64,000 nucleotides of DNA, taken from Hippasteria phrygiana (Eukaryota; Echinodermata; Asteroidea; Valvatida; Goniasteridae). Positions 24,701 to 38,144 of the stretch are shown one piece after another (position 1 is the first letter of the stretch; the number at the start of each line of letters is the position of its first letter). The translations under genes and the position numbers were made by a program. The notes under the pieces are model-generated. The model saw only the letters and a list, made by a program, of their open reading frames with translations, did no database searches and was not told where the DNA came from. Where the stretch lies: contig JAZGUH010000418.1 in NCBI GenBank assembly GCA_037893225.1, forward strand, positions 62,001 through 126,000. The letters run 5' to 3'.

Positions 24701-25639
24701 ATTCATAATTGCATGAAATATCAACCAAATTCAGTAATTTTGACATGTATGGATAGCTTAGATCTGGCGCTACATGTTGCAATTATCGGCGGCTTCTTAG
24801 AGTTAACACTTGTGGAGAAAATTCAAACCTCGCAATGTTTATTTTCTTCCCGGCCACCATCTGTGTGCAGATTACCTTTTATTTATTGCTCCATGCCTGT
24901 CAAATTCCCTAGGGTATGGACTTGCTTTACTCATTCATAATTGCATGAAATATCAACCAAATTCAGTAATTTTGACATGTATGGATAGCTTAGATCTGAC
25001 GCTACATGTTGCAATTATCGGCGGCTTCTTAGAGTTAAAACTTGTGGAGAAAATTCAAACCTCGCAATGTTTATTTTCTTTCCGGCCAACATCTGTGTGC
25101 ATATTACCTTCTATTTATTGCTCCATGCCTGTCAAATTCCCTAGGGTATGACTTGCTTTACTCATTCATAATTGCATGAAATATCAACCAAATTCAGTAA
25201 TTTTGACATGTATGGATAGCTTAGATCTGGCGCTACATGTTGCAATTATCGGCGGCTTCTTAGAGTTAACACTTGTGGAGAAAATTCAAACCTCGCAATG
25301 TTTATTTTCTTCCCGGCCACCATCTGTGTGCAGATTACCTTTTATTTATTGCTCCATGCCTGTCAAATTCCCTGGGGTATGGACTTGCTTTACTCATTCA
25401 TAATTGCATGAAATATCAACCAAATTCAGTAATTTTGACATGTATGGATAGCTTAGATCTGGCGCTACATGTTGCAATTATCGGCGGCTTCTTAGAGTTC
25501 ACACTTGTGGAGAAAATTCAAACCTCGCAATGTTTATTTTCTTCCCGGCCACCATCTGTGTGCAGATTACCTTTTATTTATTGCTCCATGCCTGTCAAAT
25601 TCCCTGGGGTATGGACTTGCTTTACCCATTCATAATTGC
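21703..25639. repeat. Block B, copy 2 (17 monomers, 3937 bp)
   Basis: Matches copy 1 at offset 6483 throughout its 17 monomers. It carries gcaagaaat (a at 23325), shared with copies 3 and 5 but not 1 and 4, and has cagtaat where copies 1 and 4 have caataat. It is followed by spacer D, not C. Confidence 0.9.
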
Positions 25640-27955
25640 ATGAAATATCAACCAAATTCAGTAATTTTGACATGTATGGATAGCTTAGATCTGGCGCTAC
25701 ATGTTGCAATTATCGGCGGCTTCTTAGAGTTAAAACTTGTGGAGAAAATTCAAACCTCGCAATGTTTATTTTCTTTCCGGCCAACATCTGTGTACATGTT
25801 ACCGTCTATTTATTGCTCCATGCATGTCAAATTCCCTGGGGTATGGACTTGCTTTACTCATTCATAATTGCATGAAATATCAACCAAATTCAGTAATTTT
25901 GACATGTATGGATAGCTTAGATCTGGCGCTACATGTTGCAATTATCGGCGGCTTCTTAGAGTTAACACTTGTGGAGAAAATTCAAACCTCGCAATGTTTA
26001 TTTTCTTTCCGGCCAACATCTGTGTACATGTTACCGTCTATTTATTGCTCCATGCATGTCAAATTCCCTGGGGTATGGACTTGCTTTACTCATTCATAAT
26101 TGCATGAAATATCAACCAAATTCAGTAATTTTGACATGTATGGATAGCTTAGATCTGGCGCTACATGTTGCAATTATCGGCGGCTTCTTAGAGTTAAAAC
26201 TTGTGGAGAAAATTCAAACCTCGCAATGTTTATTTTCTTCCCGGCCACCATCTGTGTGCAGATTACCTTTTATTTATTGCTCCATGCCTGTCAAATTCCC
26301 TGGGGTATGACTTGCTTTACTCATTCATAATTGCATGAAATATCAACCAAATTCAGTAATTTTGACATGTATGGATAGCTTAGATCTGGCGCTACATGTT
26401 GCAATTATCGGCGGCTTCTTAGAGTTAAAACTTGTTGAGAAAATTCAAACCTCGCAATGTTTATTTTCTTTCCGGCCAACATCTGTGTACATGTTACCGT
26501 CTATTTATTGCTCCATGCATGTCAAATTCCCTGGGGTATGGACTTGCTTTACTCATTCATAATTGCATGAAATATCAACCAAATTCAGTAATTTTGACAT
26601 GTATGGATAGCTTAGATCTGGCGCTACATGTTGCAATTATCGGCGGCTTCTTAGAGTTAATACTTGTGGAGAAAATTCAAACCTCGCAATGTTTATTTTC
26701 TTCCCGGCCACCATCTGTGTGCAGATTACCTTTTATTTATTGCTCCATGCCTGTCAAATTCCCTTGGGTATGGACTTGCCTTACTCATTCATAATTGCAT
26801 GAAATATCAACCAAATTCAGTAATTTTGACATGTATGGATAGCTTAGATCTGGCGCTACATGTTGCAATTATCGGCGGCTTCTTAGAGTTAACACTTGTG
26901 GAGAAAATTCAAACCTCGCAATGTTTATTTTCTTTCCGGCCAACATCTGTGTACATGTTACCGTCTATTTATTGCTCCATGCATGTCAAATTCCCTGGGG
27001 TATGGACTTGCTTTACTCATTCATAATTGCATGAAATATCAACCAAATTCAGTAATTTTGACATGTATGGATAGCTTAGATCTGGCGCTACATGTTGCAA
27101 TTATCGGCGGCTTCTTAGAGTTAACACTTGTGGAGAAAATTCAAACCTCGCAATGTTTATTTTCTTCCCGGCCTCCATCTGTGTGCAGATTACCTTTTAT
27201 TTATTGCTCCATGCCTGTCAAATTCCCTGGGGTATGACTTGCTTTACTCATTCATAATTGCATGAAATATCAACCAAATTCAGTAATTTTGACATGTATG
27301 GATAGCTTAGATCTGGCGCTACATGTTGCAATTATCGGCGGCTTCTTAGAGTTAACACTTGTGGAGAAAATTCAAACCTCGCAATGTTTATTTTCTTCCC
27401 GGCCACCATCTGTGTGCAGATTACCTTTTATTTATTGCTCCATGCCTGTCAAATTCCCTGGGGTATGGACTTGCTTTACTCATTCATAATTGCATGAAAT
27501 ATCAACCAAATTCAGTAATTTTGACATGTATGGATAGCTTAGATCTGACGCTACATGTTGCAATTATCGGCGGCTTCTTAGAGTTAAAACTTGTGGAGAA
27601 AATTCAAACCTCGCAATGTTTATTTTCTTTCCGGCCAACATCTGTGTGCATATTACCTTCTATTTATTGCTCCATGCCTGTCAAATTCCCTAGGGTATGA
27701 CTTGCTTTACTCATTCATAATTGCATGAAATATCAACCAAATTCAGTAATTTTGACATGTATGGATAGCTTAGATCTGGCGCTACATGTTGCAATTATCG
27801 GCGGCTTCTTAGAGTTAAAACTTGTGGAGAAAATTCAAACCTCGCAATGTTTATTTTCTTCCCGGCCACCATCTGTGTGCAGATTACCTTTTATTTATTG
27901 CTCCATGCCTGTCAAATTCCCTGGGGTATGACTTGCTTTACTCATTCATAATTGC
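25640..27955. repeat. Spacer D, copy 1 (10 monomers, 2316 bp)
   Basis: Order is M K-form, M T-form, F K, M (cttgttg), F (ata, cttggg, gccttactc), M T-form, F (ggcctcc), F, I gacg, F K. It is repeated at 35829-38144 (offset 10189). From the fourth monomer it matches 13368-15219 but lacks one Y monomer. Two M monomers side by side (25640, 25872) occur only in this spacer. Confidence 0.88.
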
Positions 27956-29345
27956 ATGAAATATCAACCAAATTCAGTAATTTTGACATGTATGGATAGC
28001 TTAGATCTGGCGCTACATGTTGCAATTATCGGCGGCTTCTTAGAGTTAACACTTGTGGAGAAAATTCAAACCTCGCAATGTTTATTTTCTTCCCGGCCAC
28101 CATCTGTGTGCAGATTACCTTCTATTTATTGCTCCATGCCTGTCAAATTCCCTGGGGTATGGACTTGCTTTACTCATTCATAATTGCATGAAATATCAAC
28201 CAAATTCAGTAATTTTGACATGTATGGATAGCTTAGATCTGGCGCTACATGTTGCAATTATCGGCGGCTTCTTAGAGTTAAAACTTGTGGAGAAAATTCA
28301 AACCTCGCAATGTTTATTTTCTTCCCGGCCACCATCTGTGTGCAGATTACCTTTTATTTATTGCTCCATGCCTGTCAAATTCCCTTGGGTATGGACTTGC
28401 TTTACTCATTCATAATTGCATGAAATGTCAACCAAATTCAGTAATTTTGACATGTATGGATAGCTTAGATCTGGCGCTACATGTTGCAATTATCGGCGGC
28501 TTCTTAGAGTTAACACTTGTGGAGAAAATTCAAACCTCGCAATGTTTATTTTCTTCCCGGCCACCATCTGTGTGCAGATTACCTTATATTTATTGCTCCA
28601 TGCCTGTCAAATTCCCTAGGGTATGACTTGCTTTACTCATTCATAATTGCATGAAATATCAACCAAATTCAGTAATTTTGACATGTATGGATAGCTTAGA
28701 TCTGGCGCTACATGTTGCAATTATCGGCGGCTTCTTAGAGTTAACACTTGTGGAGAAAATTCAAACCTCGCAATGTTTATTTTCTTTCCGGCCAACATCT
28801 GTGTGCATATTACCTTCTATTTATTGCTCCATGCCTGTCAAATTCCCTAGGGTATGACTTGCTTTACTCATTCATAATTGCATGAAATATCAACCAAATT
28901 CAGTAATTTTGACATGTATGGATAGCTTAGATCTGGCGCTACATGTTGCAATTATCGGCGGCTTCTTAGAGTTAACACTTGTGGAGAAAATTCAAACCTC
29001 GCAATGTTTATTTTCTTCCCGGCCACCATCTGTGTGCAGATTACCTTTTATTTATTGCTCCATGCCTGTCAAATTCCCTGGGGTATGGACTTGCTTTACT
29101 CATTCATAATTGCATGAAATATCAACCAAATTCAGTAATTTTGACATGTATGGATAGCTTAGATCTGGCGCTACATGTTGCAATTATCGGCGGCTTCTTA
29201 GAGTTCACACTTGTGGAGAAAATTCAAACCTCGCAATGTTTATTTTCTTCCCGGCCACCATCTGTGTGCAGATTACCTTTTATTTATTGCTCCATGCCTG
29301 TCAAATTCCTTGGGGTATGGACTTGCTTTACCCATTCATAATTGC
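27956..29345. repeat. Block B deleted to 6 monomers (1390 bp)
   Basis: Order is S, F (K, cttggg), Y (gaaatgtc), chimeric monomer (28651), F, F (FT form, acccat): B monomers 1, 2, 3, a 4/15 fusion, 16 and 17. Eleven monomer lengths are missing relative to the full block. It sits where a full copy is expected, between spacer D and spacer C, so an internal deletion of a once complete block is the simplest reading. Confidence 0.85.
28651..28881. repeat. Chimeric M/I monomer at deletion junction
   Basis: Its 5' part (ctggcgct, gttaacac) is that of B monomer 4, the T-form M following Y. Its 3' part (gtgcatatta, accttctat, ctaggg, 231 bp) is that of B monomer 15, an I monomer that normally has ctgacgct and gttaaaac. 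The switch lies between p95 (about 28745) and p155 (about 28805), a stretch where both parents are otherwise alike (ctttccggccaac). This is the expected product of homologous exchange between misaligned monomers. Confidence 0.85.
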
Positions 29346-31891
29346 ATGAAATATCAACCAAATTCAGTAATTTTGACATGTATGGATAGCTTAGATCTGG
29401 CGCTACATGTTGCAATTATCGGCGGCTTCTTAGAGTTAAAACTTGTGGAGAAAATTCAAACCTCGCAATGTTTATTTTCTTCCCGGCCACCATCTGTGTG
29501 CAGATTACCTTTTATTTATTGCTCCATGCCTGTCAAATTCCCTGGGGTATGACTTGCTTTACTCATTCATAATTGCATGAAATATCAACCAAATTCAGTA
29601 ATTTTGACATGTATGGATAGCTTAGATCTGGCGCTACATGTTGCAATTATCGGCGGCTTCTTAGAGTTAACACTTGTGGAGAAAATTCAAACCTCGCAAT
29701 GTTTATTTTCTTCCCGGCCACCATCTGTGTGCAGATTACCTTCTATTTATTGCTCCATGCCTGTCAAATTCCCTGGGGTATGGACTTGCTTTACTCATTC
29801 ATAATTGCATGAAATATCAACCAAATTCAGTAATTTTGACATGTATGGATAGCTTAGATTTGGCGCTACATGTTGCAATTATCGGCGGCTTCTTAGAGTT
29901 AAAACTTGTGGAGAAAATTCAAACCTCGCAATGTTTATTTTCTTCCCGGCCAACATCTGTGTGCATATTACCTTATATTTATTGCTCCATGCCTGTCAAA
30001 TTCCCTAGGGTATGACTTGCTTTACTCATTCATAATTGCATGAAATATCAACCAAATTCAGTAATTTTGACATGTATGGATAGCTTAGATCTGGCGCTAC
30101 ATGTTGCAATTATCGGCGGCTTCTTAGAGTTAACACTTGTGGAGAAAATTCAAACCTCGCAATGTTTATTTTCTTTCCGGCCAACATCTGTGTGCATATT
30201 ACCTTCTATTTATTGCTCCATGCCTGTCAAATTCCCTAGGGTATGACTTGCTTTACTCATTCATAATTGCATGAAATATCAACCAAATTCAGTAATTTTG
30301 ACATGTATGGATAGCTTAGATCTGGCGCTACATGTTGCAATTATCGGCGGCTTCTTAGAGTTAACACTTGTGGAGAAAATTCAAACCTCGCAATGTTTAT
30401 TTTCTTCCCGGCCACCATCTGTGTGCAGATTACCTTTTATTTATTGCTCCATGCCTGTCAAATTCCCTGGGGTATGGACTTGCTTTACTCATTCATAATT
30501 GCATGAAATATCAACCAAATTCAGTAATTTTGACATGTATGGATAGCTTAGATCTGGCGCTACATGTTGCAATTATCGGCGGCTTCTTAGAGTTAACACT
30601 TGTGGAGAAAATTCAAACCTCGCAATGTTTATTTTCTTCCCGGCCACCATCTGTGTGCAGATTACCTTTTATTTATTGCTCCATGCCTGTCAAATTCCCT
30701 GGGGTATGGACTTGCTTTACCCATTCATAATTGCATGAAATATCAACCAAATTCAGTAATTTTGACATGTATGGATAGCTTAGATCTGGCGCTACATGTT
30801 GCAATTATCGGCGGCTTCTTAGAGTTAAAACTTGTGGAGAAAATTCAAACCTCGCAATGTTTATTTTCTTCCCGGCCACCATCTGTGTGCAGATTACCTT
30901 TTATTTATTGCTCCATGCCTGTCAAATTCCCTGGGGTATGACTTGCTTTACTCATTCATAATTGCATGAAATATCAACCAAATTCAGTAATTTTGACATG
31001 TATGGATAGCTTAGATCTGACAATACATGTTGCAATTATCGGCGGCTTCTTAGAGTTAAAACTTGTGGAGAAAATTCAAACCTCGCAATGTTTATTTTCT
31101 TTCCGGCCAACATCTGTGTGCATATTACCTTCTATTTATTGCTCCATGCCTGTCAAATTCCCTAGGGTATGACTTGCTTTACTCATTCATAATTGCATGA
31201 AATATCAACCAAATTCAGTAATTTTGACATGTATGGATAGCTTAGATCTGGCGCTACATGTTGCAATTATCGGCGGCTTCTTAGAGTTAACACTTGTGGA
31301 GAAAATTCAAACCTCGCAATGTTTATTTTCTTCCCGGCCACCATCTGTGTGCAGATTACCTTTTATTTATTGCTCCATGCCTGTCAAATTCCCTGGGGTA
31401 TGGACTTGCTTTACTCATTCATAATTGCATGAAATATCAACCAAATTCAGTAATTTTGACATGTATGGATAGCTTAGATCTGGCGCTACATGTTGCAATT
31501 ATCGGCGGCTTCTTAGAGTTAACACTTGTGGAGAAAATTCAAACCTCGCAATGTTTATTTTCTTCCCGGCCACCATCTGTGTGCAGATTACCTTTTATTT
31601 ATTGCTCCATGCCTGTCAAATTCCCTGGGGTATGGACTTGCTTTACCCATTCATAATTGCATGAAATATCAACCAAATTCAGTAATTTTGACATGTATGG
31701 ATAGCTTAGATCTGGCGCTACATGTTGCAATTATCGGCGGCTTCTTAGAGTTAACACTTGTGGAGAAAATTCAAACCTCGCAATGTTTATTTTCTTCCCG
31801 GCCACCATCTGTGTGCAGATTACCTTTTATTTATTGCTCCATGCCTGTCAAATTCCCTGGGGTATGACTTGCTTTACTCATTCATAATTGC
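29346..31891. repeat. Spacer C, copy 2 (11 monomers, 2546 bp)
   Basis: Monomer-by-monomer copy of 19157-21702 at offset 10189, including the gatttggc mosaic monomer (29809) and the gacaat I monomer (30966). Confidence 0.9.
29809..30039. repeat. Mosaic monomer with gatttggc, second copy
   Basis: Same marker combination as 19620-19850 at offset 10189: cttcccgg, ggccaac, gtgcatatta, accttatat and loss of agatct. Confidence 0.85.
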
Positions 31892-34800
31892 ATGAAATAT
31901 CAACCAAATTCAGTAATTTTGACATGTATGGATAGCTTAGATCTGGCGCTACATGTTGCAATTATCGGCGGCTTCTTAGAGTTAACACTTGTGGAGAAAA
32001 TTCAAACCTCGCAATGTTTATTTTCTTCCCGGCCACCATCTGTGTGCAGATTACCTTCTATTTATTGCTCCATGCCTGTCAAATTCCCTGGGGTATGGAC
32101 TTGCTTTACTCATTCATAATTGCATGAAATATCAACCAAATTCAGTAATTTTGACATGTATGGATAGCTTAGATCTGGCGCTACATGTTGCAATTATCGG
32201 CGGCTTCTTAGAGTTAAAACTTGTGGAGAAAATTCAAACCTCGCAATGTTTATTTTCTTCCCGGCCACCATCTGTGTGCAGATTACCTTTTATTTATTGC
32301 TCCATGCCTGTCAAATTCCCTTGGGTATGGACTTGCTTTACTCATTCATAATTGCATGAAATGTCAACCAAATTCAGTAATTTTGACATGTATGGATAGC
32401 TTAGATCTGGCGCTACATGTTGCAATTATCGGCGGCTTCTTAGAGTTAACACTTGTGGAGAAAATTCAAACCTCGCAATGTTTATTTTCTTCCCGGCCAC
32501 CATCTGTGTGCAGATTACCTTATATTTATTGCTCCATGCCTGTCAAATTCCCTAGGGTATGACTTGCTTTACTCATTCATAATTGCATGAAATATCAACC
32601 AAATTCAGTAATTTTGACATGTATGGATAGCTTAGATCTGGCGCTACATGTTGCAATTATCGGCGGCTTCTTAGAGTTAACACTTGTGGAGAAAATTCAA
32701 ACCTCGCAATGTTTATTTTCTTTCCGGCCAACATCTGTGTACATGTTACCGTCTATTTATTGCTCCATGCATGTCAAATTCCCTGGGGTATGGACTTGCT
32801 TTACTCATTCATAATTGCATGAAATATCAACCAAATTCAGTAATTTTGACATGTATGGATAGCTTAGATCTGGCGCTACATGTTGCAATTATCGGCGGCT
32901 TCTTAGAGTTAACACTTGTGGAGAAAATTCAAACCTCGCAATGTTTATTTTCTTCCTGGCCTCCATCTGTGTGCAGATTACCTTTTATTTATTGCTCCAT
33001 GCCTGTCAAATTCCCTGGGGTATGACTTGCTTTACTCATTCATAATTGCATGAAATATCAACCAAATTCAGTAATTTTGACATGTATGGATAGCTTAGAT
33101 CTGGCGCTACATGTTGCAATTATCGGCGGCTTCTTAGAGTTAACACTTGTGGAGAAAATTCAAACCTCGCAATGTTTATTTTCTTCCCGGCCACCATCTG
33201 TGTGCAGATTACCTTTTATTTATTGCTCCATGCCTGTCAAATTCCCTGGGGTATGGACTTGCTTTACTCATTCATAATTGCATGAAATATCAACCAAATT
33301 CAGTAATTTTGACATGTATGGATAGCTTAGATCTGGCGCTACATGTTGCAATTATCGGCGGCTTCTTAGAGTTAACACTTGTGGAGAAAATTCAAACCTC
33401 GCAATGTTTATTTTCTTCCCGGCCTCCATCTGTGTGCAGATTACCTTTTATTTATTGCTCCATGCCTGTCAAATTCCCTGGGGTATGACTTGCTTTACTC
33501 ATTCATAATTGCAAGAAATATCAACCAAATTCAGTAATTTTGACATGTATGGATAGCTTAGATCTGGCGCTACATGTTGCAATTATCGGCGGCTTCTTAG
33601 AGTTAACACTTGTGGAGAAAATTCAAACCTCGCAATGTTTATTTTCTTCCCGGCCACCATCTGTGTGCAGATTACCTTTTATTTATTGCTCCATGCCTGT
33701 CAAATTCCCTGGGGTATGGACTTGCTTTACTCATTCATAATTGCATGAAATATCAACCAAATTCAGTAATTTTGACATGTATGGATAGCTTAGATCTGAC
33801 GCTACATGTTGCAATTATCGGCGGCTTCTTAGAGTTAAAACTTGTGGAGAAAATTCAAACATCGCAATGTTTATTTTCTTTCCGGCCAACATCTGTGTGC
33901 ATATTACCTTCTATTTATTGCTCCATGCCTGTCAAATTCCCTAGGGTATGATTTGCTTTACTCATTCATAATTGCATGAAATATCAACCAAATTCAGTAA
34001 TTTTGACATGTATGGATAGCTTAGATCTGGCGCTACATGTTGCAATTATCGGCGGCTTCTTAGAGTTAAAACTTGTGGAGAAAATTCAAACCTCGCAATG
34101 TTTATTTTCTTCCCGGCCACCATCTGTGTGCAGATTACCTTTTATTTATTGCTCCATGCCTGTCAAATTCCCTGGGGTATGACTTGCTTTACTCATTCAT
34201 AATTGCATGAAATATCAACCAAATTCAGTAATTTTGACATGTATGGATAGCTTAGATCTGGCGCTACATGTTGCAATTATCGGCGGCTTCTTAGAGTTAA
34301 CACTTGTGGAGAAAATTCAAACCTCGCAATGTTCATTTTCTTCCCGGCCACCATCTGTGTGCAGATTACCTTCTATTTATTGATCCATGCCTGTCAAATT
34401 CCCTGGGGTATGGACTTGCTTTACTCATTCATAATTGCATGAAATATCAACCAAATTCAGTAATTTTGACATGTATGGATAGCTTAGATCTGGCGCTACA
34501 TGTTGCAATTATCGGCGGCTTCTTAGAGTTAAAACTTGTGGAGAAAATTCAAACCTCGCAATGTTTATTTTCTTTCCGGCCAACATCTGTGTGCATATTA
34601 CCTTCTATTTATTGCTCCATGCCTGTCAAATTCCCTAGGGTATGACTTGCTTTACTCATTCATAATTGCATGAAATATCAACCAAATTCAGTAATTTTGA
34701 CATGTATAGATAGCTTAGATCTGGCGCTACATGTTGCAATTATCGGCGGCTTCTTAGAGTTAACACTTGTGGAGAAAATTCAAACCTCGCAATGTTTATT

Positions 34801-35828
34801 TTCTTCCCGGCCACCATCTGTGTGCAGATTACCTTTTATTTATTGCTCCATGCCTGTCAAATTCCCTGGGGTATGGACTTGCTTTACTCATTCATAATTG
34901 CATGAAATATCAACCAAATTCAGTATTTTTGACATGTATGGATAGCTTAGATCTGGCGCTACATGTTGCAATTATCGGCGGCTTCTTAGAGTTAACACTT
35001 GTGGAGAAAATTCAAACCTCGCAATGTTTATTTTCTTCCCGGCCACCATCTGTGTGCAGATTACCTTTTATTTATTGCTCCATGCCTGTCAAATTCCCTA
35101 GGGTATGGACTTGCTTTACTCATTCATAATTGCATGAAATATCAACCAAATTCAGTAATTTTGACATGTATGGATAGCTTAGATCTGACGCTACATGTTG
35201 CAATTATCGGCGGCTTCTTAGAGTTAAAACTTGTGGAGAAAATTCAAACCTCGCAATGTTTATTTTCTTTCCGGCCAACATCTGTGTGCATATTACCTTC
35301 TATTTATTGCTCCATGCCTGTCAAATTCCCTAGGGTATGACTTGCTTTACTCATTCATAATTGCATGAAATATCAACCAAATTCAGTAATTTTGACATGT
35401 ATGGATAGCTTAGATCTGGCGCTACATGTTGCAATTATCGGCGGCTTCTTAGAGTTAACACTTGTGGAGAAAATTCAAACCTCGCAATGTTTATTTTCTT
35501 CCCGGCCACCATCTGTGTGCAGATTACCTTTTATTTATTGCTCCATGCCTGTCAAATTCCCTGGGGTATGGACTTGCTTTACTCATTCATAATTGCATGA
35601 AATATCAACCAAATTCAGTAATTTTGACATGTATGGATAGCTTAGATCTGGCGCTACATGTTGCAATTATCGGCGGCTTCTTAGAGTTCACACTTGTGGA
35701 GAAAATTCAAACCTCGCAATGTTTATTTTCTTCCCGGCCACCATCTGTGTGCAGATTACCTTTTATTTATTGCTCCATGCCTGTCAAATTCCCTGGGGTA
35801 TGGACTTGCTTTACCCATTCATAATTGC
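31892..35828. repeat. Block B, copy 3 (17 monomers, 3937 bp)
   Basis: Copy of 21703-25639 at offset 10189, sharing gcaagaaat (33514). The only difference I noticed is cagtattttt at 34926 where copy 2 has cagtaatttt. It is followed by spacer D, like copy 2. Confidence 0.9.
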
Positions 35829-38144
35829 ATGAAATATCAACCAAATTCAGTAATTTTGACATGTATGGATAGCTTAGATCTGGCGCTACATGTTGCAATT
35901 ATCGGCGGCTTCTTAGAGTTAAAACTTGTGGAGAAAATTCAAACCTCGCAATGTTTATTTTCTTTCCGGCCAACATCTGTGTACATGTTACCGTCTATTT
36001 ATTGCTCCATGCATGTCAAATTCCCTGGGGTATGGACTTGCTTTACTCATTCATAATTGCATGAAATATCAACCAAATTCAGTAATTTTGACATGTATGG
36101 ATAGCTTAGATCTGGCGCTACATGTTGCAATTATCGGCGGCTTCTTAGAGTTAACACTTGTGGAGAAAATTCAAACCTCGCAATGTTTATTTTCTTTCCG
36201 GCCAACATCTGTGTACATGTTACCGTCTATTTATTGCTCCATGCATGTCAAATTCCCTGGGGTATGGACTTGCTTTACTCATTCATAATTGCATGAAATA
36301 TCAACCAAATTCAGTAATTTTGACATGTATGGATAGCTTAGATCTGGCGCTACATGTTGCAATTATCGGCGGCTTCTTAGAGTTAAAACTTGTGGAGAAA
36401 ATTCAAACCTCGCAATGTTTATTTTCTTCCCGGCCACCATCTGTGTGCAGATTACCTTTTATTTATTGCTCCATGCCTGTCAAATTCCCTGGGGTATGAC
36501 TTGCTTTACTCATTCATAATTGCATGAAATATCAACCAAATTCAGTAATTTTGACATGTATGGATAGCTTAGATCTGGCGCTACATGTTGCAATTATCGG
36601 CGGCTTCTTAGAGTTAAAACTTGTTGAGAAAATTCAAACCTCGCAATGTTTATTTTCTTTCCGGCCAACATCTGTGTACATGTTACCGTCTATTTATTGC
36701 TCCATGCATGTCAAATTCCCTGGGGTATGGACTTGCTTTACTCATTCATAATTGCATGAAATATCAACCAAATTCAGTAATTTTGACATGTATGGATAGC
36801 TTAGATCTGGCGCTACATGTTGCAATTATCGGCGGCTTCTTAGAGTTAATACTTGTGGAGAAAATTCAAACCTCGCAATGTTTATTTTCTTCCCGGCCAC
36901 CATCTGTGTGCAGATTACCTTTTATTTATTGCTCCATGCCTGTCAAATTCCCTTGGGTATGGACTTGCCTTACTCATTCATAATTGCATGAAATATCAAC
37001 CAAATTCAGTAATTTTGACATGTATGGATAGCTTAGATCTGGCGCTACATGTTGCAATTATCGGCGGCTTCTTAGAGTTAACACTTGTGGAGAAAATTCA
37101 AACCTCGCAATGTTTATTTTCTTTCCGGCCAACATCTGTGTACATGTTACCGTCTATTTATTGCTCCATGCATGTCAAATTCCCTGGGGTATGGACTTGC
37201 TTTACTCATTCATAATTGCATGAAATATCAACCAAATTCAGTAATTTTGACATGTATGGATAGCTTAGATCTGGCGCTACATGTTGCAATTATCGGCGGC
37301 TTCTTAGAGTTAACACTTGTGGAGAAAATTCAAACCTCGCAATGTTTATTTTCTTCCCGGCCTCCATCTGTGTGCAGATTACCTTTTATTTATTGCTCCA
37401 TGCCTGTCAAATTCCCTGGGGTATGACTTGCTTTACTCATTCATAATTGCATGAAATATCAACCAAATTCAGTAATTTTGACATGTATGGATAGCTTAGA
37501 TCTGGCGCTACATGTTGCAATTATCGGCGGCTTCTTAGAGTTAACACTTGTGGAGAAAATTCAAACCTCGCAATGTTTATTTTCTTCCCGGCCACCATCT
37601 GTGTGCAGATTACCTTTTATTTATTGCTCCATGCCTGTCAAATTCCCTGGGGTATGGACTTGCTTTACTCATTCATAATTGCATGAAATATCAACCAAAT
37701 TCAGTAATTTTGACATGTATGGATAGCTTAGATCTGACGCTACATGTTGCAATTATCGGCGGCTTCTTAGAGTTAAAACTTGTGGAGAAAATTCAAACCT
37801 CGCAATGTTTATTTTCTTTCCGGCCAACATCTGTGTGCATATTACCTTCTATTTATTGCTCCATGCCTGTCAAATTCCCTAGGGTATGACTTGCTTTACT
37901 CATTCATAATTGCATGAAATATCAACCAAATTCAGTAATTTTGACATGTATGGATAGCTTAGATCTGGCGCTACATGTTGCAATTATCGGCGGCTTCTTA
38001 GAGTTAAAACTTGTGGAGAAAATTCAAACCTCGCAATGTTTATTTTCTTCCCGGCCACCATCTGTGTGCAGATTACCTTTTATTTATTGCTCCATGCCTG
38101 TCAAATTCCCTGGGGTATGACTTGCTTTACTCATTCATAATTGC
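35829..38144. repeat. Spacer D, copy 2 (10 monomers, 2316 bp)
   Basis: Copy of 25640-27955 at offset 10189 with the same paired M monomers, the cttgttg M and the gccttactc F monomer. It is followed here by a complete block B; in copy 1 the following block is deleted. Confidence 0.9.
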
